A stretch of DNA of 64,000 nucleotides from Rhizorhabdus wittichii RW1 (GCA_000016765.1 CP000699.1:4777501-4841500); one strand, 5' to 3'. Shown: positions 46,247 through 56,137, counted from the stretch's first letter. Notes: generated by a model not told the origin, from the sequence alone. Made by a program: numbers and translations.

Positions 46247-47653
46247 ATGATGTCGGACTACAAGCTCCTGATCGGCGGCCGTCTGGTCGACGGCGCGACG
46301 ACGATGGACGTGATCAACCCCGCGACCGAGGAGGTGCTGGCCACCTGCCCGCGCGCATCCGAGGCGCAGCTCGACGAGGCGGTCGCGGCGGCGAAGAAGG
46401 CCTTCCCGGCCTGGGCCGCCAGGCCGATCGAGGAGCGCCGCGCGCTGATCCTGAAGCTGGCCGACGCGATCGAGGCCGAGGCCGAGGATTTCGCCCGGCT
46501 GCTGACCCAGGAACAGGGCAAGCCGCTGGCCGAGGCGACCGCCGAGATCGCCTATACCCAAGCCTTCATCCGCCAGCTCGCGACCCACGACCTGCCGGTC
46601 AAGGTGCTCGAGGACAATGACCGCCGCCGGGTCGAGCAGCGCCGCCGTCCGCTCGGCGTCGTCGGGGCGATCATCCCGTGGAACTTCCCGGTGCTGATCG
46701 TGGCGTTCAAGCTGCCGCTGGCGCTGCTGGCGGGCAACACGATGGTGGTGAAGCCGGCGCCGACCACGCCGCTGACCACGCTCAAGCTGGGCGCGCTGAT
46801 GGCCGAGATATTCCCGGCCGGCGTTGTCAATGTCATCACCGACCAGAACGACCTGGGCGGCCGGCTGTCGACCCATCCCGACGTGGCGAAGATCAGCTTC
46901 ACCGGATCGACCGAGACCGGCCGCAAGGTGATGGCGAGCGCCGCCTCCTCGATCAAGCGGCTGACCCTCGAACTGGGCGGCAACGACGCGGCGATCGTGC
47001 TGGGCGACGTCGACCCCGCCAAGGTCGCGCCGGGCATCTTCGGCGGCGCCTTCCTGAACGCCGGGCAGGTTTGCCTCGCGATCAAGCGCGTCTATGCCCA
47101 TGCCGACATCTACGACGCGCTGTGCGCCGAGCTCGGCCGCCTCGCCGAGGAGGCGATCGTCGACGACGGGCTGAAGCAGGGCGTCCAGATCGGCCCGCTC
47201 CAGAACGCCGCGCAATATGAGAAGGTGAAGGGCTTCCTCGCCGATGCGCGCGCCAACGGCACGATCGTCGCGGGCGGCGTGGTCGAGGACCGGCCCGGCT
47301 ATTTCATCCGCCCGACCATCGTCCGCGACATCAGCGACGGCGCGAAGCTGGTCGACGAGGAGCAGTTCGGCCCGATCCTGCCGGTGATCCGCTATGAGGA
47401 CGCCGAGGATGCGCTGGCGCGCGCCAATGCGTCCGACATGGGCCTCGGCGGCTCGATCTGGTCGACCGACCGCGAGACGGCGCGCGACCTGGCCGGGCGG
47501 ATGGAGAGCGGCACCGTCTGGATCAACAAGCATCTCGACTTCGGCCCGACCATGCCGTTCGGCGGCGCCAAGCAGTCGGGCCTGGGCGTCGAGTTCGCCG
47601 AGGAGGGGCTGCACGAGTTCACCCAGATCCATGTGATCAACGAGGCGAAGTGA
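46247..47653 (+). CDS. NAD(P)-dependent aldehyde dehydrogenase
   Basis: A 468-residue aldehyde dehydrogenase. Motifs are IIPWNFPVLIVAFKLPLALL (cofactor and substrate tunnel), FTGSTETGRKV, the general base glutamate in LTLELGGND and the nucleophile cysteine in NAGQVCLAIKRV. It resembles succinate-semialdehyde and betaine-aldehyde type enzymes. In the amine dehydrogenase operon it would oxidise the aldehyde product to a carboxylic acid. The tandem ATGs at 46247/46250 follow GAGGAGAG. It overlaps the next synthetase gene by 4 bp. Confidence 0.93.
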   Translation: MMSDYKLLIGGRLVDGATTMDVINPATEEVLATCPRASEAQLDEAVAAAKKAFPAWAARPIEERRALILKLADAIEAEAEDFARLLTQEQGKPLAEATAEIAYTQAFIRQLATHDLPVKVLEDNDRRRVEQRRRPLGVVGAIIPWNFPVLIVAFKLPLALLAGNTMVVKPAPTTPLTTLKLGALMAEIFPAGVVNVITDQNDLGGRLSTHPDVAKISFTGSTETGRKVMASAASSIKRLTLELGGNDAAIVLGDVDPAKVAPGIFGGAFLNAGQVCLAIKRVYAHADIYDALCAELGRLAEEAIVDDGLKQGVQIGPLQNAAQYEKVKGFLADARANGTIVAGGVVEDRPGYFIRPTIVRDISDGAKLVDEEQFGPILPVIRYEDAEDALARANASDMGLGGSIWSTDRETARDLAGRMESGTVWINKHLDFGPTMPFGGAKQSGLGVEFAEEGLHEFTQIHVINEAK

Positions 47654-49242
47654 GGATGCTGGATCTGGGGGACCGGCCCGCCTCCTTCAACTTCACCCGC
47701 GACGTCATGGGGCGCTGGGCCGAGCTGCGGCCCGACGACCCCGCCATGATCTGGACCGATCCCGCCGGAACGGTGATCGAGCGCAGCTTCGCCGAGATGG
47801 CGGTCGCCGCGTCCCGCGCCGCGGCGGTGCTGACGGAAGCCGGAGTGGGGCGGGGCGACACCGTGCTGATCCTGCTCAACCGCGAGATCGAATGGTGGGA
47901 ACTGATGCTCGGCTGCATCGCGATCGGCGCGATCGCCTCGCCGGGCACGACCCAGCTTATGGCCAAGGACATCGCCTATCGCCACCAGGCCGCCGCCGCG
48001 CGCTGCGTGGTGGCGAGCGGCGAGATGGCGGAGCGGGTCGACGCGGCGCTGGCCGGGGAGGACGTCGCCCGCCTGCACGTCGGCGGACCGCGTCCGGGCT
48101 GGATCGACCATGCCGAGCGGCGGGCGGCGGCGACGCCGATCGCGGCGGCGGCCGACACCGGCTTCGACGAGGATGCGCTGTGCTATTTCACCAGCGGCAC
48201 CACCGGCCAGCCGAAGATGACGATCCACACGCACGGCTATATGCTCGCGCATCGCATCACCGGCTCCTACTGGCTCGACCTCAAGCCCGGCGACCTGCAC
48301 TGGAACCTGTCCGACACCGGCTGGGCCAAGGCGGCGTGGAGCAGCCTGTTCGCGCCCTGGCTGATGGGGGCGACGATCTTCGTCCACCACTCGTCCGGCT
48401 TCGATCCGGTCGCGACGCTCGACCTGCTCGAACGCATGCCGGTGACGACGCTGTGCGCGCCGCCGACCGCCTATCGCATGTTCGTCCGCAGCGACCTGAC
48501 CGGCCGCCGCTTCGACACTCTGCGCCATTGCGTGAGCGCGGGCGAGCCGCTCAACCCCGAGGTGATCGACCTGTGGAAGGCGGCGACCGGCCGCGACATC
48601 CATGACGGCTACGGCCAGACCGAGACGGTGCTGCTCTGCGCCAACCGGACGGGCGCCGCACGGCAGGGATCGATGGGGCGGCCCGCGCCCGATTTCGACC
48701 TGGCGGTGATCGACGGGGAGGGGAAGCGGCTTCCCGCCGATGCCGAGGGCGACGTCGCGCTCCGCATCGCGGAGGGGCATCCGCCCGGCCTGTTCGCCCG
48801 CTACCGCGACGATCCGCAACGGACCGCCGATACGAAGCGCCACGGCTGGTACCTGACCGGCGACCGGGCGATCGTCGATGCCGACGGCTATTTCTGGTTC
48901 GTCGGCCGGTCGGACGACGTGATCCTGTCGTCAGGCTATCGCATCGGTCCGTTCGAGGTGGAGAGCGCGCTGTTCGAGCATCCCGCCGTCGCCGAGAGCG
49001 CGGTGGTGTCGAGCCCCGATCCGACCCGCGGCGAGGTGGTGAAGGCGTTCGTCGTCCTCGCCGCCGGGTTCGAGCCGTCCGACGCGCTGGTCGGGATGCT
49101 CCAGGACCATGTGAAATCAACTACCGCTCCCTATAAATATCCCCGTAAGATCGAATTCGTCGCGAGCTTGCCGAAAACGGTGAGCGGCAAGATCCGCCGC
49201 AAGGAGCTGCGCGATCGCGAATGGGAGAGGGGAGCTGCATGA
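47650..49242 (+). CDS. acyl-CoA synthetase, medium-chain/ACSM type
   Basis: A 530-residue AMP-forming acyl-CoA synthetase. The adenylation loop is [33 protein letters not shown] and [23 protein letters not shown] follow, and [14 protein letters not shown] ends with the catalytic lysine. [21 protein letters not shown] is typical of the medium-chain/aryl ACSM branch, which activates short, branched or aromatic acids. The GTG at 47650 overlaps the aldehyde dehydrogenase stop; an ATG at 47656 is the alternative. It would activate the acid made from the amine. Confidence 0.9.
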   Translation: MRMLDLGDRPASFNFTRDVMGRWAELRPDDPAMIWTDPAGTVIERSFAEMAVAASRAAAVLTEAGVGRGDTVLILLNREIEWWELMLGCIAIGAIASPGTTQLMAKDIAYRHQAAAARCVVASGEMAERVDAALAGEDVARLHVGGPRPGWIDHAERRAAATPIAAAADTGFDEDALCYFTSGTTGQPKMTIHTHGYMLAHRITGSYWLDLKPGDLHWNLSDTGWAKAAWSSLFAPWLMGATIFVHHSSGFDPVATLDLLERMPVTTLCAPPTAYRMFVRSDLTGRRFDTLRHCVSAGEPLNPEVIDLWKAATGRDIHDGYGQTETVLLCANRTGAARQGSMGRPAPDFDLAVIDGEGKRLPADAEGDVALRIAEGHPPGLFARYRDDPQRTADTKRHGWYLTGDRAIVDADGYFWFVGRSDDVILSSGYRIGPFEVESALFEHPAVAESAVVSSPDPTRGEVVKAFVVLAAGFEPSDALVGMLQDHVKSTTAPYKYPRKIEFVASLPKTVSGKIRRKELRDREWERGAA

Positions 49243-50858
49243 CCGATTCGCATGTCAGGGGAGCCGATTTCCCGCCCCTGCTGGACATGACCATCGGCGA
49301 ACTGCTCGAAGCCACCGCGACCAGGCTGCCCGAGGCGACGGCGCTGATCGTCCGCCACCAGGGCATAAGATGGAGCTATGCCGAACTGCTCGCGCGGGTC
49401 GATGATCTCGCGCGCGGTTTCCTTGGCGCGGGGCTGAAGCCCGGCGACCGGATCGGCATCTGGGCGCCCAATTGCGTCGAATGGGTGCTGGTCCAGTTCG
49501 CGGCCGCGCGCGCCGGACTGGTGCTGGTCAACATCAACCCGGCCTATCGCGCCGGCGAGATGGCGCGCGCGCTACAGATGGTCGGCTGCGCGGCGCTGGT
49601 GCTCGCCCGGTCGTTCAAGTCGAGCGACTATGTCGCGATGCTCGCCGAGGTCCGTGGCGAACTGCCTGAGCTGCGGCTCGCCTTCTCGATCGGGGAAGGC
49701 GAGCATCCGGGATGCCGGCCGCTCGCCTCGGTGATGGGCGGCGACGCGCCGCTGCCGCGCGACGTCCGGCCCGACGACCCCACCAACATCCAGTTCACCA
49801 GCGGCACCACCGGCCTGCCCAAGGGCGCCACGCTCTCCCACCGCAACATCGTCAACAACGGCTATATGGTGGGCCATCGCATCGGCCTGTCGTCGGCCGA
49901 CACGCTCTGCATTCCGGTGCCGCTCTACCATTGCTTCGGCATGGTGATGGGCAACCTCGCCTGCGTCGCGCACGGCGCCACCATGTGCTTCCCCGGCGAG
50001 GGCTTCGATCCGGGGAGCACCCTCGAAGCGGTGGCGGCCGAGGGGTGCACCGCGCTCTACGGGGTGCCGACGATGTTCGTCGCGATGCTCGAGTATCCCG
50101 ATTTCGACCGCCATGACCTCGGCACGCTGCGCACCGGCATCATGGCCGGGTCGCTCTGCCCGATCTCGGTGATGCGCGCGGTGCTCGACCGGATGAACAT
50201 GCGCGAGGTGACGATCGCCTATGGCATGACCGAGACGAGCCCGGTCAGCTTCCAGTCGGCGATGGACGACGCCATCGAGCTGCGCGTCTCGACGGTCGGG
50301 CAGGTGCAGCCGCACCTCGAGGCGAAGGTGGTCGATGCCGACGGGAAGGTCGTCCCGCTGGGCGAGCCGGGCGAGCTGTGCACGCGCGGCTATTCGGTGA
50401 TGCTCGGCTATTGGGGCGACCCGGAGAAGACCGCCGACGTGATCGACGCCGAGGGCTGGATGCACACCGGCGACCTGGCGACGCTGGACGAGCAGGGCTA
50501 TGGCCGGATCGTCGGCCGCATCAAGGACATGATCATCCGCGGCGGCGAGAATATCTACCCGCGCGAGATCGAGGAGCATCTGCTCACCCATCCCGACATC
50601 GTCGACGCGCAGATCTTCGGCGTGCCCGACGCGAAGTTCGGCGAGGAGGTCTGCGCCTGGGTGATCTCGCGCAGCGGCGCGTTGTCGGTGGAGGCGGTGA
50701 TCGCGCACTGCCGCGACCGGATCGCGCATTACAAGGTGCCGCGCCATGTCCGGCTGGTCGAGCAGTTCCCGCTGACCGTCACCGGCAAGGTACAGAAATT
50801 CGCGATGCGCGAGATCATGGTGGCCGAACTGTCGGTCGATGTCGATGCGCCGGCCTGA
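49239..50858 (+). CDS. AMP-dependent acyl-CoA ligase (FadD-like)
   Basis: A 539-residue AMP-forming ligase with the P-loop [67 protein letters not shown] and the catalytic lysine in [14 protein letters not shown]. It belongs to the fatty-acyl/cinnamyl-type branch (fatty-acid CoA synthetase, YngI/FadD-like). It overlaps the preceding synthetase by 4 bp. Having two different CoA ligases in tandem suggests two acid intermediates or broad substrate range. The ATG at 49239 follows GGGAGAGGGGAG. Confidence 0.92.
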   Translation: MTDSHVRGADFPPLLDMTIGELLEATATRLPEATALIVRHQGIRWSYAELLARVDDLARGFLGAGLKPGDRIGIWAPNCVEWVLVQFAAARAGLVLVNINPAYRAGEMARALQMVGCAALVLARSFKSSDYVAMLAEVRGELPELRLAFSIGEGEHPGCRPLASVMGGDAPLPRDVRPDDPTNIQFTSGTTGLPKGATLSHRNIVNNGYMVGHRIGLSSADTLCIPVPLYHCFGMVMGNLACVAHGATMCFPGEGFDPGSTLEAVAAEGCTALYGVPTMFVAMLEYPDFDRHDLGTLRTGIMAGSLCPISVMRAVLDRMNMREVTIAYGMTETSPVSFQSAMDDAIELRVSTVGQVQPHLEAKVVDADGKVVPLGEPGELCTRGYSVMLGYWGDPEKTADVIDAEGWMHTGDLATLDEQGYGRIVGRIKDMIIRGGENIYPREIEEHLLTHPDIVDAQIFGVPDAKFGEEVCAWVISRSGALSVEAVIAHCRDRIAHYKVPRHVRLVEQFPLTVTGKVQKFAMREIMVAELSVDVDAPA

Positions 50859-51162
50859 GCGCCCGTTGCGACCTCTGGCGCTGCTTGCCGTCGCGGCGGC
50901 GCTGTCGCTGGGCGCGCTGCACGGCGCATCGGCGCACAAGCCGAAGCAGCCGGTGCTGACCCGCGAGACCTATCGCCAGCGCTGCCTGCTCTGCCACAAG
51001 GTCCCGCCCGACGGGATCGCACCCGAGATCGTCGCCGGGCTCGCCTTGCATCCGGGAGGGCCCCGCGCGCGCGACCTGATGCCGAACACGACCTGCTGGC
51101 GCCGCTGCGAGAAATGCTGGTCCGAACCGCAGGCGGCCTATTCGAAGCAAATCGGAAACTAG
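50839..51162 (+). CDS. small exported CxxCH protein of unknown function
   Basis: A 107-residue protein with a signal peptide ([20 protein letters not shown]) and one heme-attachment motif C49-L-L-C-H53, followed by [15 protein letters not shown], a Met at 81 and a tight cysteine group C86-x3-C90-x2-C93 ([11 protein letters not shown]). It is too short for a standard class I cytochrome c and I do not recognise its family. It overlaps the acyl-CoA ligase gene by 20 bp and ends the amine operon. It could be a small electron carrier or a maturation factor for the amine dehydrogenase. Confidence 0.8.
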   Translation: MSMRRPERPLRPLALLAVAAALSLGALHGASAHKPKQPVLTRETYRQRCLLCHKVPPDGIAPEIVAGLALHPGGPRARDLMPNTTCWRRCEKCWSEPQAAYSKQIGN

Positions 51163-51290
51163 TCCGAAATGTAAACAACGCCCCGAGGCAAGGGCCGATC
51201 CGGCGTAAAGCGTTGGTGATCGTTTCGTGACTGTGCTATATATGCCCGATTGCCGCACGGGTAGGGCCGGACGGTATCGGGGGTGTGTTT

Positions 51291-52001
51291 ATGCTGCGTA
51301 TGATTCGAAAGGCGGCTGTGGCGGCCGCTGCTATCCTGTCCTCGGCCATGCCGCTGTCGGCGGCCGTGATCATCAATTCGGCCAATAGCGGCTATAATTT
51401 CTCCATAGATTATACGGGTTACGTCAACAACGCGTCGACGAACCAGGTGAGCGCGTTCGCCGACTTCACCTTCAACGGCGTGACCAACAACGGGCTGACC
51501 TATAATTTCAGCTACACGATGACGAACGATTCGATCGTCGATTCGCGCATCCGTTCGTTCGGCTTCGACACCAGCGGCACGGTGACCAGCCTGACGGCGA
51601 CCGGCGTCTATCCGTACACCGACCAGGACGGCCAGTTCCCGAGCTACGGGACGCTCGACCTCTGCTTCATCGCGACGAGCAACGGCCAGTGCAACGGCGG
51701 CCCCGGAGGCCTGACGTCCAATCCCGACCAATCGGGAACCGGGACCTTCGCGATCACCTTCGCCAATGTCATGGAAGCCGTGACGTTCGACAATTTCGCG
51801 GTCCGCTTCCAGTCGATCAACCCGACGGTCAACGGATCGAGCTCGGGCCTCGGCCTCGGATCGCTGGTCAGCGGCGGTGGCGGCAATCCGATCACCGCGC
51901 CGGAACCCGGCACTTGGCTGATGCTGCTGGTCGGTTTCGGGCTGGTCGGCCACATGCTGCGCCAGCAGCGTCGCTCGACCCTGTTCCCGCAGGCCGCCTG
52001 A
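51291..52001 (+). CDS. PEP-CTERM-type sorted exported protein
   Basis: A 236-residue secreted protein with an N-terminal signal (KAAVAAAAILSSAMPLSA), a beta-rich Asn/Thr/Gly body and the C-terminal sorting signal: the motif PEPGTW, a hydrophobic stretch LMLLVGFGLVGHML and basic RQQRR. Exosortase systems recognise this signal and release the protein to the surface or biofilm matrix. No exosortase gene is present in this window. The ATG at 51291 follows GGGGG; a GTG at 51285 is also open. It stands alone between the amine operon and the DUF486 gene. Confidence 0.88.
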   Translation: MLRMIRKAAVAAAAILSSAMPLSAAVIINSANSGYNFSIDYTGYVNNASTNQVSAFADFTFNGVTNNGLTYNFSYTMTNDSIVDSRIRSFGFDTSGTVTSLTATGVYPYTDQDGQFPSYGTLDLCFIATSNGQCNGGPGGLTSNPDQSGTGTFAITFANVMEAVTFDNFAVRFQSINPTVNGSSSGLGLGSLVSGGGGNPITAPEPGTWLMLLVGFGLVGHMLRQQRRSTLFPQAA

Positions 52002-52029
52002 CCCCTTTTCAACGGCAGCGTTCGGCGTC

Positions 52030-52383
52030 ATGGCATCGGTCATGACGCTGACGCCGCTGCTGCTCCTGATCTGCTCCAACATCTTCATGACGGTCGCCTG
52101 GTACGGCCATCTGAAGTTCACCGACGCGCGGCTGTGGATCGTGATCCTCGCCTCCTGGGGCATCGCGCTGATCGAATATTGCTTCGCGGTGCCGGCCAAC
52201 CGGATCGGCTATCTGCACGGCTGGACCGCGGGCCAGCTCAAGATCACCCAGGAGATCGTGACGCTGCTGGTGTTCGCGCTGTTCGCCGTGGTCGTGCTGG
52301 GCGAGCAGCTCGGCTGGCGCCACCTGGGCGCCTTCGCCTGCATGATCGGCGCCGCCTGCTTCATGTTTCTGGGGCGAAACTGA
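52030..52383 (+). CDS. DUF486/DMT-type small membrane protein
   Basis: A 117-residue protein with four hydrophobic helices of the DUF486 family, a small drug/metabolite-transporter relative. The sequence NIFMTVAWYGHLKF, then ILASWGIALIEYCFAVPANRIGY and LGEQLGWRHLGAFACMIGAA is characteristic. Function is unknown in general. It lies 28 bp after the PEP-CTERM gene and just before the hslVU promoter. The ATG at 52030 or at 52042 could be the start. Confidence 0.88.
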   Translation: MASVMTLTPLLLLICSNIFMTVAWYGHLKFTDARLWIVILASWGIALIEYCFAVPANRIGYLHGWTAGQLKITQEIVTLLVFALFAVVVLGEQLGWRHLGAFACMIGAACFMFLGRN

Positions 52384-52389
52384 TCGCGA

Positions 52390-52417
52390 TTGCACTCGCC
52401 GGACAGCCACCCCATAT
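52390..52417 (+). promoter_or_regulatory. sigma-32 (RpoH)-like promoter of hslVU
   Basis: TTGCAC at 52390-52395 and CCCCATAT at 52410-52417 are 14 bp apart. CCCCATnT is the -10 element of heat-shock promoters and TTG-like cores form the -35 (CTTGAA consensus). hslVU belongs to the RpoH regulon in many proteobacteria. The site lies 82 bp upstream of the hslV start. Confidence 0.6.
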
Positions 52418-52498
52418 CCGCCCCTGCAAAGCATGGAGTAGGGCGCGATTTCCACGCCGGCTGGTTCCTTCAGCCTCGAAATCGCTAATAGGACGGAT

Positions 52499-53050
52499 AT
52501 GAGCGAACTCCCCAAATGGCACGGCACCACGATCCTGTCGGTGCGCAAGGGCGGCAAGGTGGTCGTCATCGGCGACGGCCAGGTATCGATGGGCAATACG
52601 GTGATGAAGCCCAACGCCCGCAAGGTCCGCAAGCTGGGCGACGGATCGGTGATCGGCGGCTTCGCGGGTGCGACGGCCGACGCCTTCACCTTGTTCGACC
52701 GGCTCGAACGCAAGCTGGAGCAGCATGGCGGGCAACTGCTGCGCGCCGCGGTCGAGCTGGCCAAGGACTGGCGGACCGACAAATATCTCCGCAACCTGGA
52801 GGCGATGATGATCGTCGCCGACAGGGAGGTCACCCTGATCCTGACCGGCAATGGCGACGTGCTCGAGCCGGTGGGCGGGGTCGCGGCGATCGGGTCGGGC
52901 GGCAATTTCGCCCTGTCGGCGGCGCGCGCGCTGGTCGATTATGAGGCCGATGCCGAGACGATCTGCCGCAAGGCGATGGCGATCGCCGCCGACCTGTGCG
53001 TCTTCACCAACGACAGCCTGACGATCGAGACGCTCGACAGCGCCGCCTGA
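52499..53050 (+). CDS. hslV: ATP-dependent protease peptidase subunit HslV
   Basis: A 183-residue HslV (ClpQ), the threonine-protease core of the HslVU complex. After a short leader MSELPKWHG the two threonines TTILSV begin the mature chain, the first (about T10) being the nucleophile. [22 protein letters not shown] and [16 protein letters not shown] are family hallmarks. It is 38 bp upstream of hslU and behind a heat-shock-like promoter. It degrades misfolded proteins in the cytoplasm. Confidence 0.97.
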   Translation: MSELPKWHGTTILSVRKGGKVVVIGDGQVSMGNTVMKPNARKVRKLGDGSVIGGFAGATADAFTLFDRLERKLEQHGGQLLRAAVELAKDWRTDKYLRNLEAMMIVADREVTLILTGNGDVLEPVGGVAAIGSGGNFALSAARALVDYEADAETICRKAMAIAADLCVFTNDSLTIETLDSAA

Positions 53051-53088
53051 CGGCCCGGCGTCCCCGACGAACGAAAGCACCCCGAAGA

Positions 53089-54390
53089 ATGAACGACAAT
53101 CTCACCCCCAAGGCGATCGTCGCCGCGCTCGACGCGCATATCGTCGGCCAGGCCGACGCGAAGAAGGCCGTCGCGGTCGCGCTGCGCAACCGCTGGCGCC
53201 GGCAGCGGCTGCCCGAAACCCTCCGCGACGAGGTGACGCCCAAGAACATCCTGATGATCGGGCCGACCGGCTGCGGCAAGACCGAGATCAGTCGCCGGCT
53301 CGCCAAGCTGGCCGATGCGCCCTTCGTCAAGGTCGAGGCGACCAAGTTCACCGAGGTCGGCTATGTCGGCCGCGACGTCGAGCAGATCGCCCGCGACCTG
53401 GTCGAGGAGGCGGTGCGGCTGGAGAAGGAGCGTCGCCGCGCGGCGGTGAAGGACAAGGCCGAGGAGGCGGCGATGGCGCGCCTGCTGGACGCGCTGGTCG
53501 GCAAGGATGCGAGCGAGGCGACCCGGATGGCGTTCCGCCAGCGCTTCGAGGATCACCAGCTCGACGACAAGGAGATCGAGATCGAGGTCGAGGATAGCGG
53601 CGGCATGCCGCTGGAGATCCCCGGCATGGGCGGACAGGTCGGCATGATCAACCTGGGCGACATGATGGGCAAGGCGTTCGGCCAGGGCCGCACCAAGCGC
53701 CGCAAGATGACGGTCCGCGCCGCCTGGTCCAAGCTGGTCGACGAGGAGGCCGACAAGCGGCTCGACCAGGACGAGGTGAGCCGGGTGGCGTTGCAGGACG
53801 CCGAGCAGAACGGCATCGTCTTCCTCGACGAGATCGACAAGATCGCGGTCAGCGACGTGCGCGGCGGATCGGTGAGCCGCGAGGGCGTGCAGCGCGACCT
53901 GCTGCCGCTGATCGAGGGAACGACGGTCGCGACCAAATATGGGCCGCTCAAGACCGACCATATCCTGTTCATCGCGTCGGGCGCCTTCCATGTCGCCAAG
54001 CCGTCGGACCTGCTGCCCGAACTGCAGGGGCGCCTGCCGATCCGGGTCGAGCTCAAGGCGCTGACCGAGGCGGATTTCGTCCGCATCCTGTCCGACACGC
54101 GGGCGAGCCTGACCGAGCAGTATCGCGCGCTGATCGGCACCGAGGGCGTCGAGATCGGCTTCACCGACGACGGCATCGCCGCGATCGCGAAGATCGCCGC
54201 CGAGGTGAACGGCCAGATCGAGAATATCGGCGCGCGCCGGCTGTCGACGGTGATGGAGAAGCTGCTCGAGGAGGTGAGCTTCGACGCCGAGGACCGCAAG
54301 GGTACGGCGCTGACGATCGATGCGGCCTATGTCGACGCGCAGCTTCGCGAGGTGGCGCGGAACACCGACCTGTCGAAATATGTGCTGTAG
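53089..54390 (+). CDS. hslU: ATP-dependent protease ATPase subunit HslU
   Basis: A 433-residue AAA+ unfoldase (ClpY). Walker A is GPTGCGKT at about residues 58-65 and Walker B is [12 protein letters not shown]; the pore motif lies in [11 protein letters not shown], and the C-terminal NTDLSKYVL docks into HslV. The shortened I-domain between residues about 105 and 210 is normal for alphaproteobacteria. ATG 53089 begins [11 protein letters not shown] as in relatives. Confidence 0.97.
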   Translation: MNDNLTPKAIVAALDAHIVGQADAKKAVAVALRNRWRRQRLPETLRDEVTPKNILMIGPTGCGKTEISRRLAKLADAPFVKVEATKFTEVGYVGRDVEQIARDLVEEAVRLEKERRRAAVKDKAEEAAMARLLDALVGKDASEATRMAFRQRFEDHQLDDKEIEIEVEDSGGMPLEIPGMGGQVGMINLGDMMGKAFGQGRTKRRKMTVRAAWSKLVDEEADKRLDQDEVSRVALQDAEQNGIVFLDEIDKIAVSDVRGGSVSREGVQRDLLPLIEGTTVATKYGPLKTDHILFIASGAFHVAKPSDLLPELQGRLPIRVELKALTEADFVRILSDTRASLTEQYRALIGTEGVEIGFTDDGIAAIAKIAAEVNGQIENIGARRLSTVMEKLLEEVSFDAEDRKGTALTIDAAYVDAQLREVARNTDLSKYVL

Positions 54391-54400
54391 GATTTCGCGC

Positions 54401-54426
54401 GTCATTCCAGCTTTCGCTGGGATGAC
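54401..54426. repeat. REP-like palindromic repeat after hslU
   Basis: GTCATTCCAGC (54401-54411) and GCTGGGATGAC (54416-54426) form an 11-bp stem with one G-T pair and a 4-base loop. This is the common sphingomonad/alphaproteobacterial interspersed palindrome (GTCAT-CCCAGC-GAAA-GCTGGG-ATGAC type). It may act as a terminator or mRNA-end stabiliser for hslVU. Only one copy is seen in this window. Confidence 0.6.
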
Positions 54427-54459
54427 ATGTGGAAAACACCGCAAGGGGAATGCTGACCG

Positions 54460-54807
54460 ATGACGATCACCATGTACGGCATCAAGAATTGCGACACGAT
54501 CAAGAAGGCGCGCACCTGGCTCGAAGGGCGCGGCGTCGGCTATGATTTCCACGACTACAAGGCGTCGGGGATCGATCGGGCGACGCTGAAGAAATGGGCC
54601 GGCGTGGTCGGTTGGGAGGTGCTGCTCAACCGTGCCGGCACCACCTTCCGCAAGCTGCCCGACGCCGACCGCGCCGATATCGACGAGGCCAAGGCGATCG
54701 CGCTGATGGAAGCGCAGCCGTCGATGATCAAGCGGCCGGTGCTCGACGCCGGCGGCGAGCTGCTCGTCGGCTTCAAGCCCGACGCCTATGAGAAGACGCT
54801 CGGCTGA
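54460..54807 (+). CDS. ArsC/Spx-family thioredoxin-fold protein
   Basis: A 115-residue protein of the ArsC/Spx/YffB family. C11 in YGIKNCDTIKKARTWL is the single active-site cysteine; the second cysteine of Spx-type CxxC proteins is absent. The middle GIDRATLKKWAGVVGWEVLLNRAGTTFRKL and the end KRPVLDAGGELLVGFKPDAYEK match YffB-like glutathione-dependent reductase homologues more than true arsenate reductase. No ars genes are nearby. It ends directly before the convergent diguanylate cyclase gene. Confidence 0.9.
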   Translation: MTITMYGIKNCDTIKKARTWLEGRGVGYDFHDYKASGIDRATLKKWAGVVGWEVLLNRAGTTFRKLPDADRADIDEAKAIALMEAQPSMIKRPVLDAGGELLVGFKPDAYEKTLG

Positions 54808-55977
54808 TCAGAAGGCGGGCTGGGCCTGGCGATCGACGGTCGTCCGGTTCCGCCCATTCTCCTTCGACGCGTAGAGCGCCCGGTCGGCGCGCTTGAGGAT
54901 GTCGGCGAGGATATGGTCGTCGGCGCCCATCGCCGCGACGCCGAAGCTGGCGGTCAGCCGCAGCGGCAGGTCGCCGATCTGCACCGCCATGATCCGCGTG
55001 CGAAGCGCCTCGACCAGGATGCGGGCCGTCTCGGCGTCGCTGCCGGGAAAGAGCAGGACGAATTCCTCGCCGCCGAAGCGGCCATAATGGTCGGCGGCGC
55101 CGAGCTGGTCGCGGAACAGGTCGGTGAGGCGACACAGCACCTCGTCGCCATGGCCATGGCCGTGGAGGTCGTTGATCTCCTTGAAATGGTCGACGTCGCA
55201 GATCGCGATCGACAGTGGCCGGCCGGTGGCGCGGGCCTCTTCCATCATGCGGCTGCCCGCGGCTTCGACCGCCCGCCGGTTCGGCGCGCCGGTCAGCGAG
55301 TCGGTCTCGGCGGTCAGGCGCAGCTTTTCGGCTAGGTCGCCGCCCATCAGGTAGAGCGAGAAGATGCCGGCTCCGACCGTCATCGCCGGCAGGCCGAGGA
55401 AGACGATGTAGGTATAGGCGCGGTCGAGGACGGCCGACTCGCCATTGCCCATCGCCGCCAGCACGATGCCGCCGGCCAGCTCGACCGCGGCGAGACCGAA
55501 GCAGGTGAAGATGATCGGCCGTTCCCCCAGCCGCAGCTTGCGGCCGGGATGCGCGAGCGCGGTCGTCACGCCGAACAGCAGCACCGCCGAAGCGTAGAGC
55601 GGGACGATGGCGCTGCGCATCCCCCGATCGGGATCGCCGATGCTGTACCAGAGGATCAGCAACAGCGCGGCGACATGGGTCGCGATCAGCGGGACCACGC
55701 GGGAAGGGAGGCCCGATCGCATCCGATAGGCCATGGCGGCGAGGATGGGCGGGGTCATCGCGATCGAGCTGACCGCCAGGTTGACCCAGCTATTGCCCTT
55801 GAAGAGGAAGAAGTAGGTGGCGTCGCTCGCATAGAGCAGCACGTTGCCGCCAAAGGCGCCGGCGAGCAGCATCGCCATCTTCGGCTGGCCCAATGTCCGC
55901 GCCGCGAGCAGCATTGCCACCGCGAGCAGGCCGTTGACGAGCAGCAGCACCGCGAAGATGAAGAAATCCACCGACAC
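54808..55977 (-). CDS. membrane-bound GGDEF diguanylate cyclase
   Basis: An N-terminal membrane domain of about six to seven helices is followed by a GGDEF domain (about the last 165 residues): TDSLTGAPNRRAVEAAG, ICDVDHFKEINDLHGHGHGDEVL and the active site RFGGEEFVLLF. It makes cyclic di-GMP. No RxxD inhibitory site is seen before GGEEF. I prefer a GTG start at 55977 (389 residues), because the upstream in-frame stretch to an ATG at 56067 has codons atypical for this genome and GGGGGGAG precedes the GTG. It is divergent from purT. Confidence 0.87.
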   Translation of the reverse strand: MSVDFFIFAVLLLVNGLLAVAMLLAARTLGQPKMAMLLAGAFGGNVLLYASDATYFFLFKGNSWVNLAVSSIAMTPPILAAMAYRMRSGLPSRVVPLIATHVAALLLILWYSIGDPDRGMRSAIVPLYASAVLLFGVTTALAHPGRKLRLGERPIIFTCFGLAAVELAGGIVLAAMGNGESAVLDRAYTYIVFLGLPAMTVGAGIFSLYLMGGDLAEKLRLTAETDSLTGAPNRRAVEAAGSRMMEEARATGRPLSIAICDVDHFKEINDLHGHGHGDEVLCRLTDLFRDQLGAADHYGRFGGEEFVLLFPGSDAETARILVEALRTRIMAVQIGDLPLRLTASFGVAAMGADDHILADILKRADRALYASKENGRNRTTVDRQAQPAF

Positions 55978-56137
55978 CGAGCCGGAAACTCCCCCCGAAA
56001 ACCCCAGGACGTCATAGCCCTTCCGGAATGTGGCGTAAAATGAAGTTGTACCGTGGCGATAGGCCATTGGTCGAAGCGCGGCCGCTTCACCTGCGGCCTT
56101 TTCCTGTCTATGCGCCGTCCGCGAGGAGATTCCCCCT

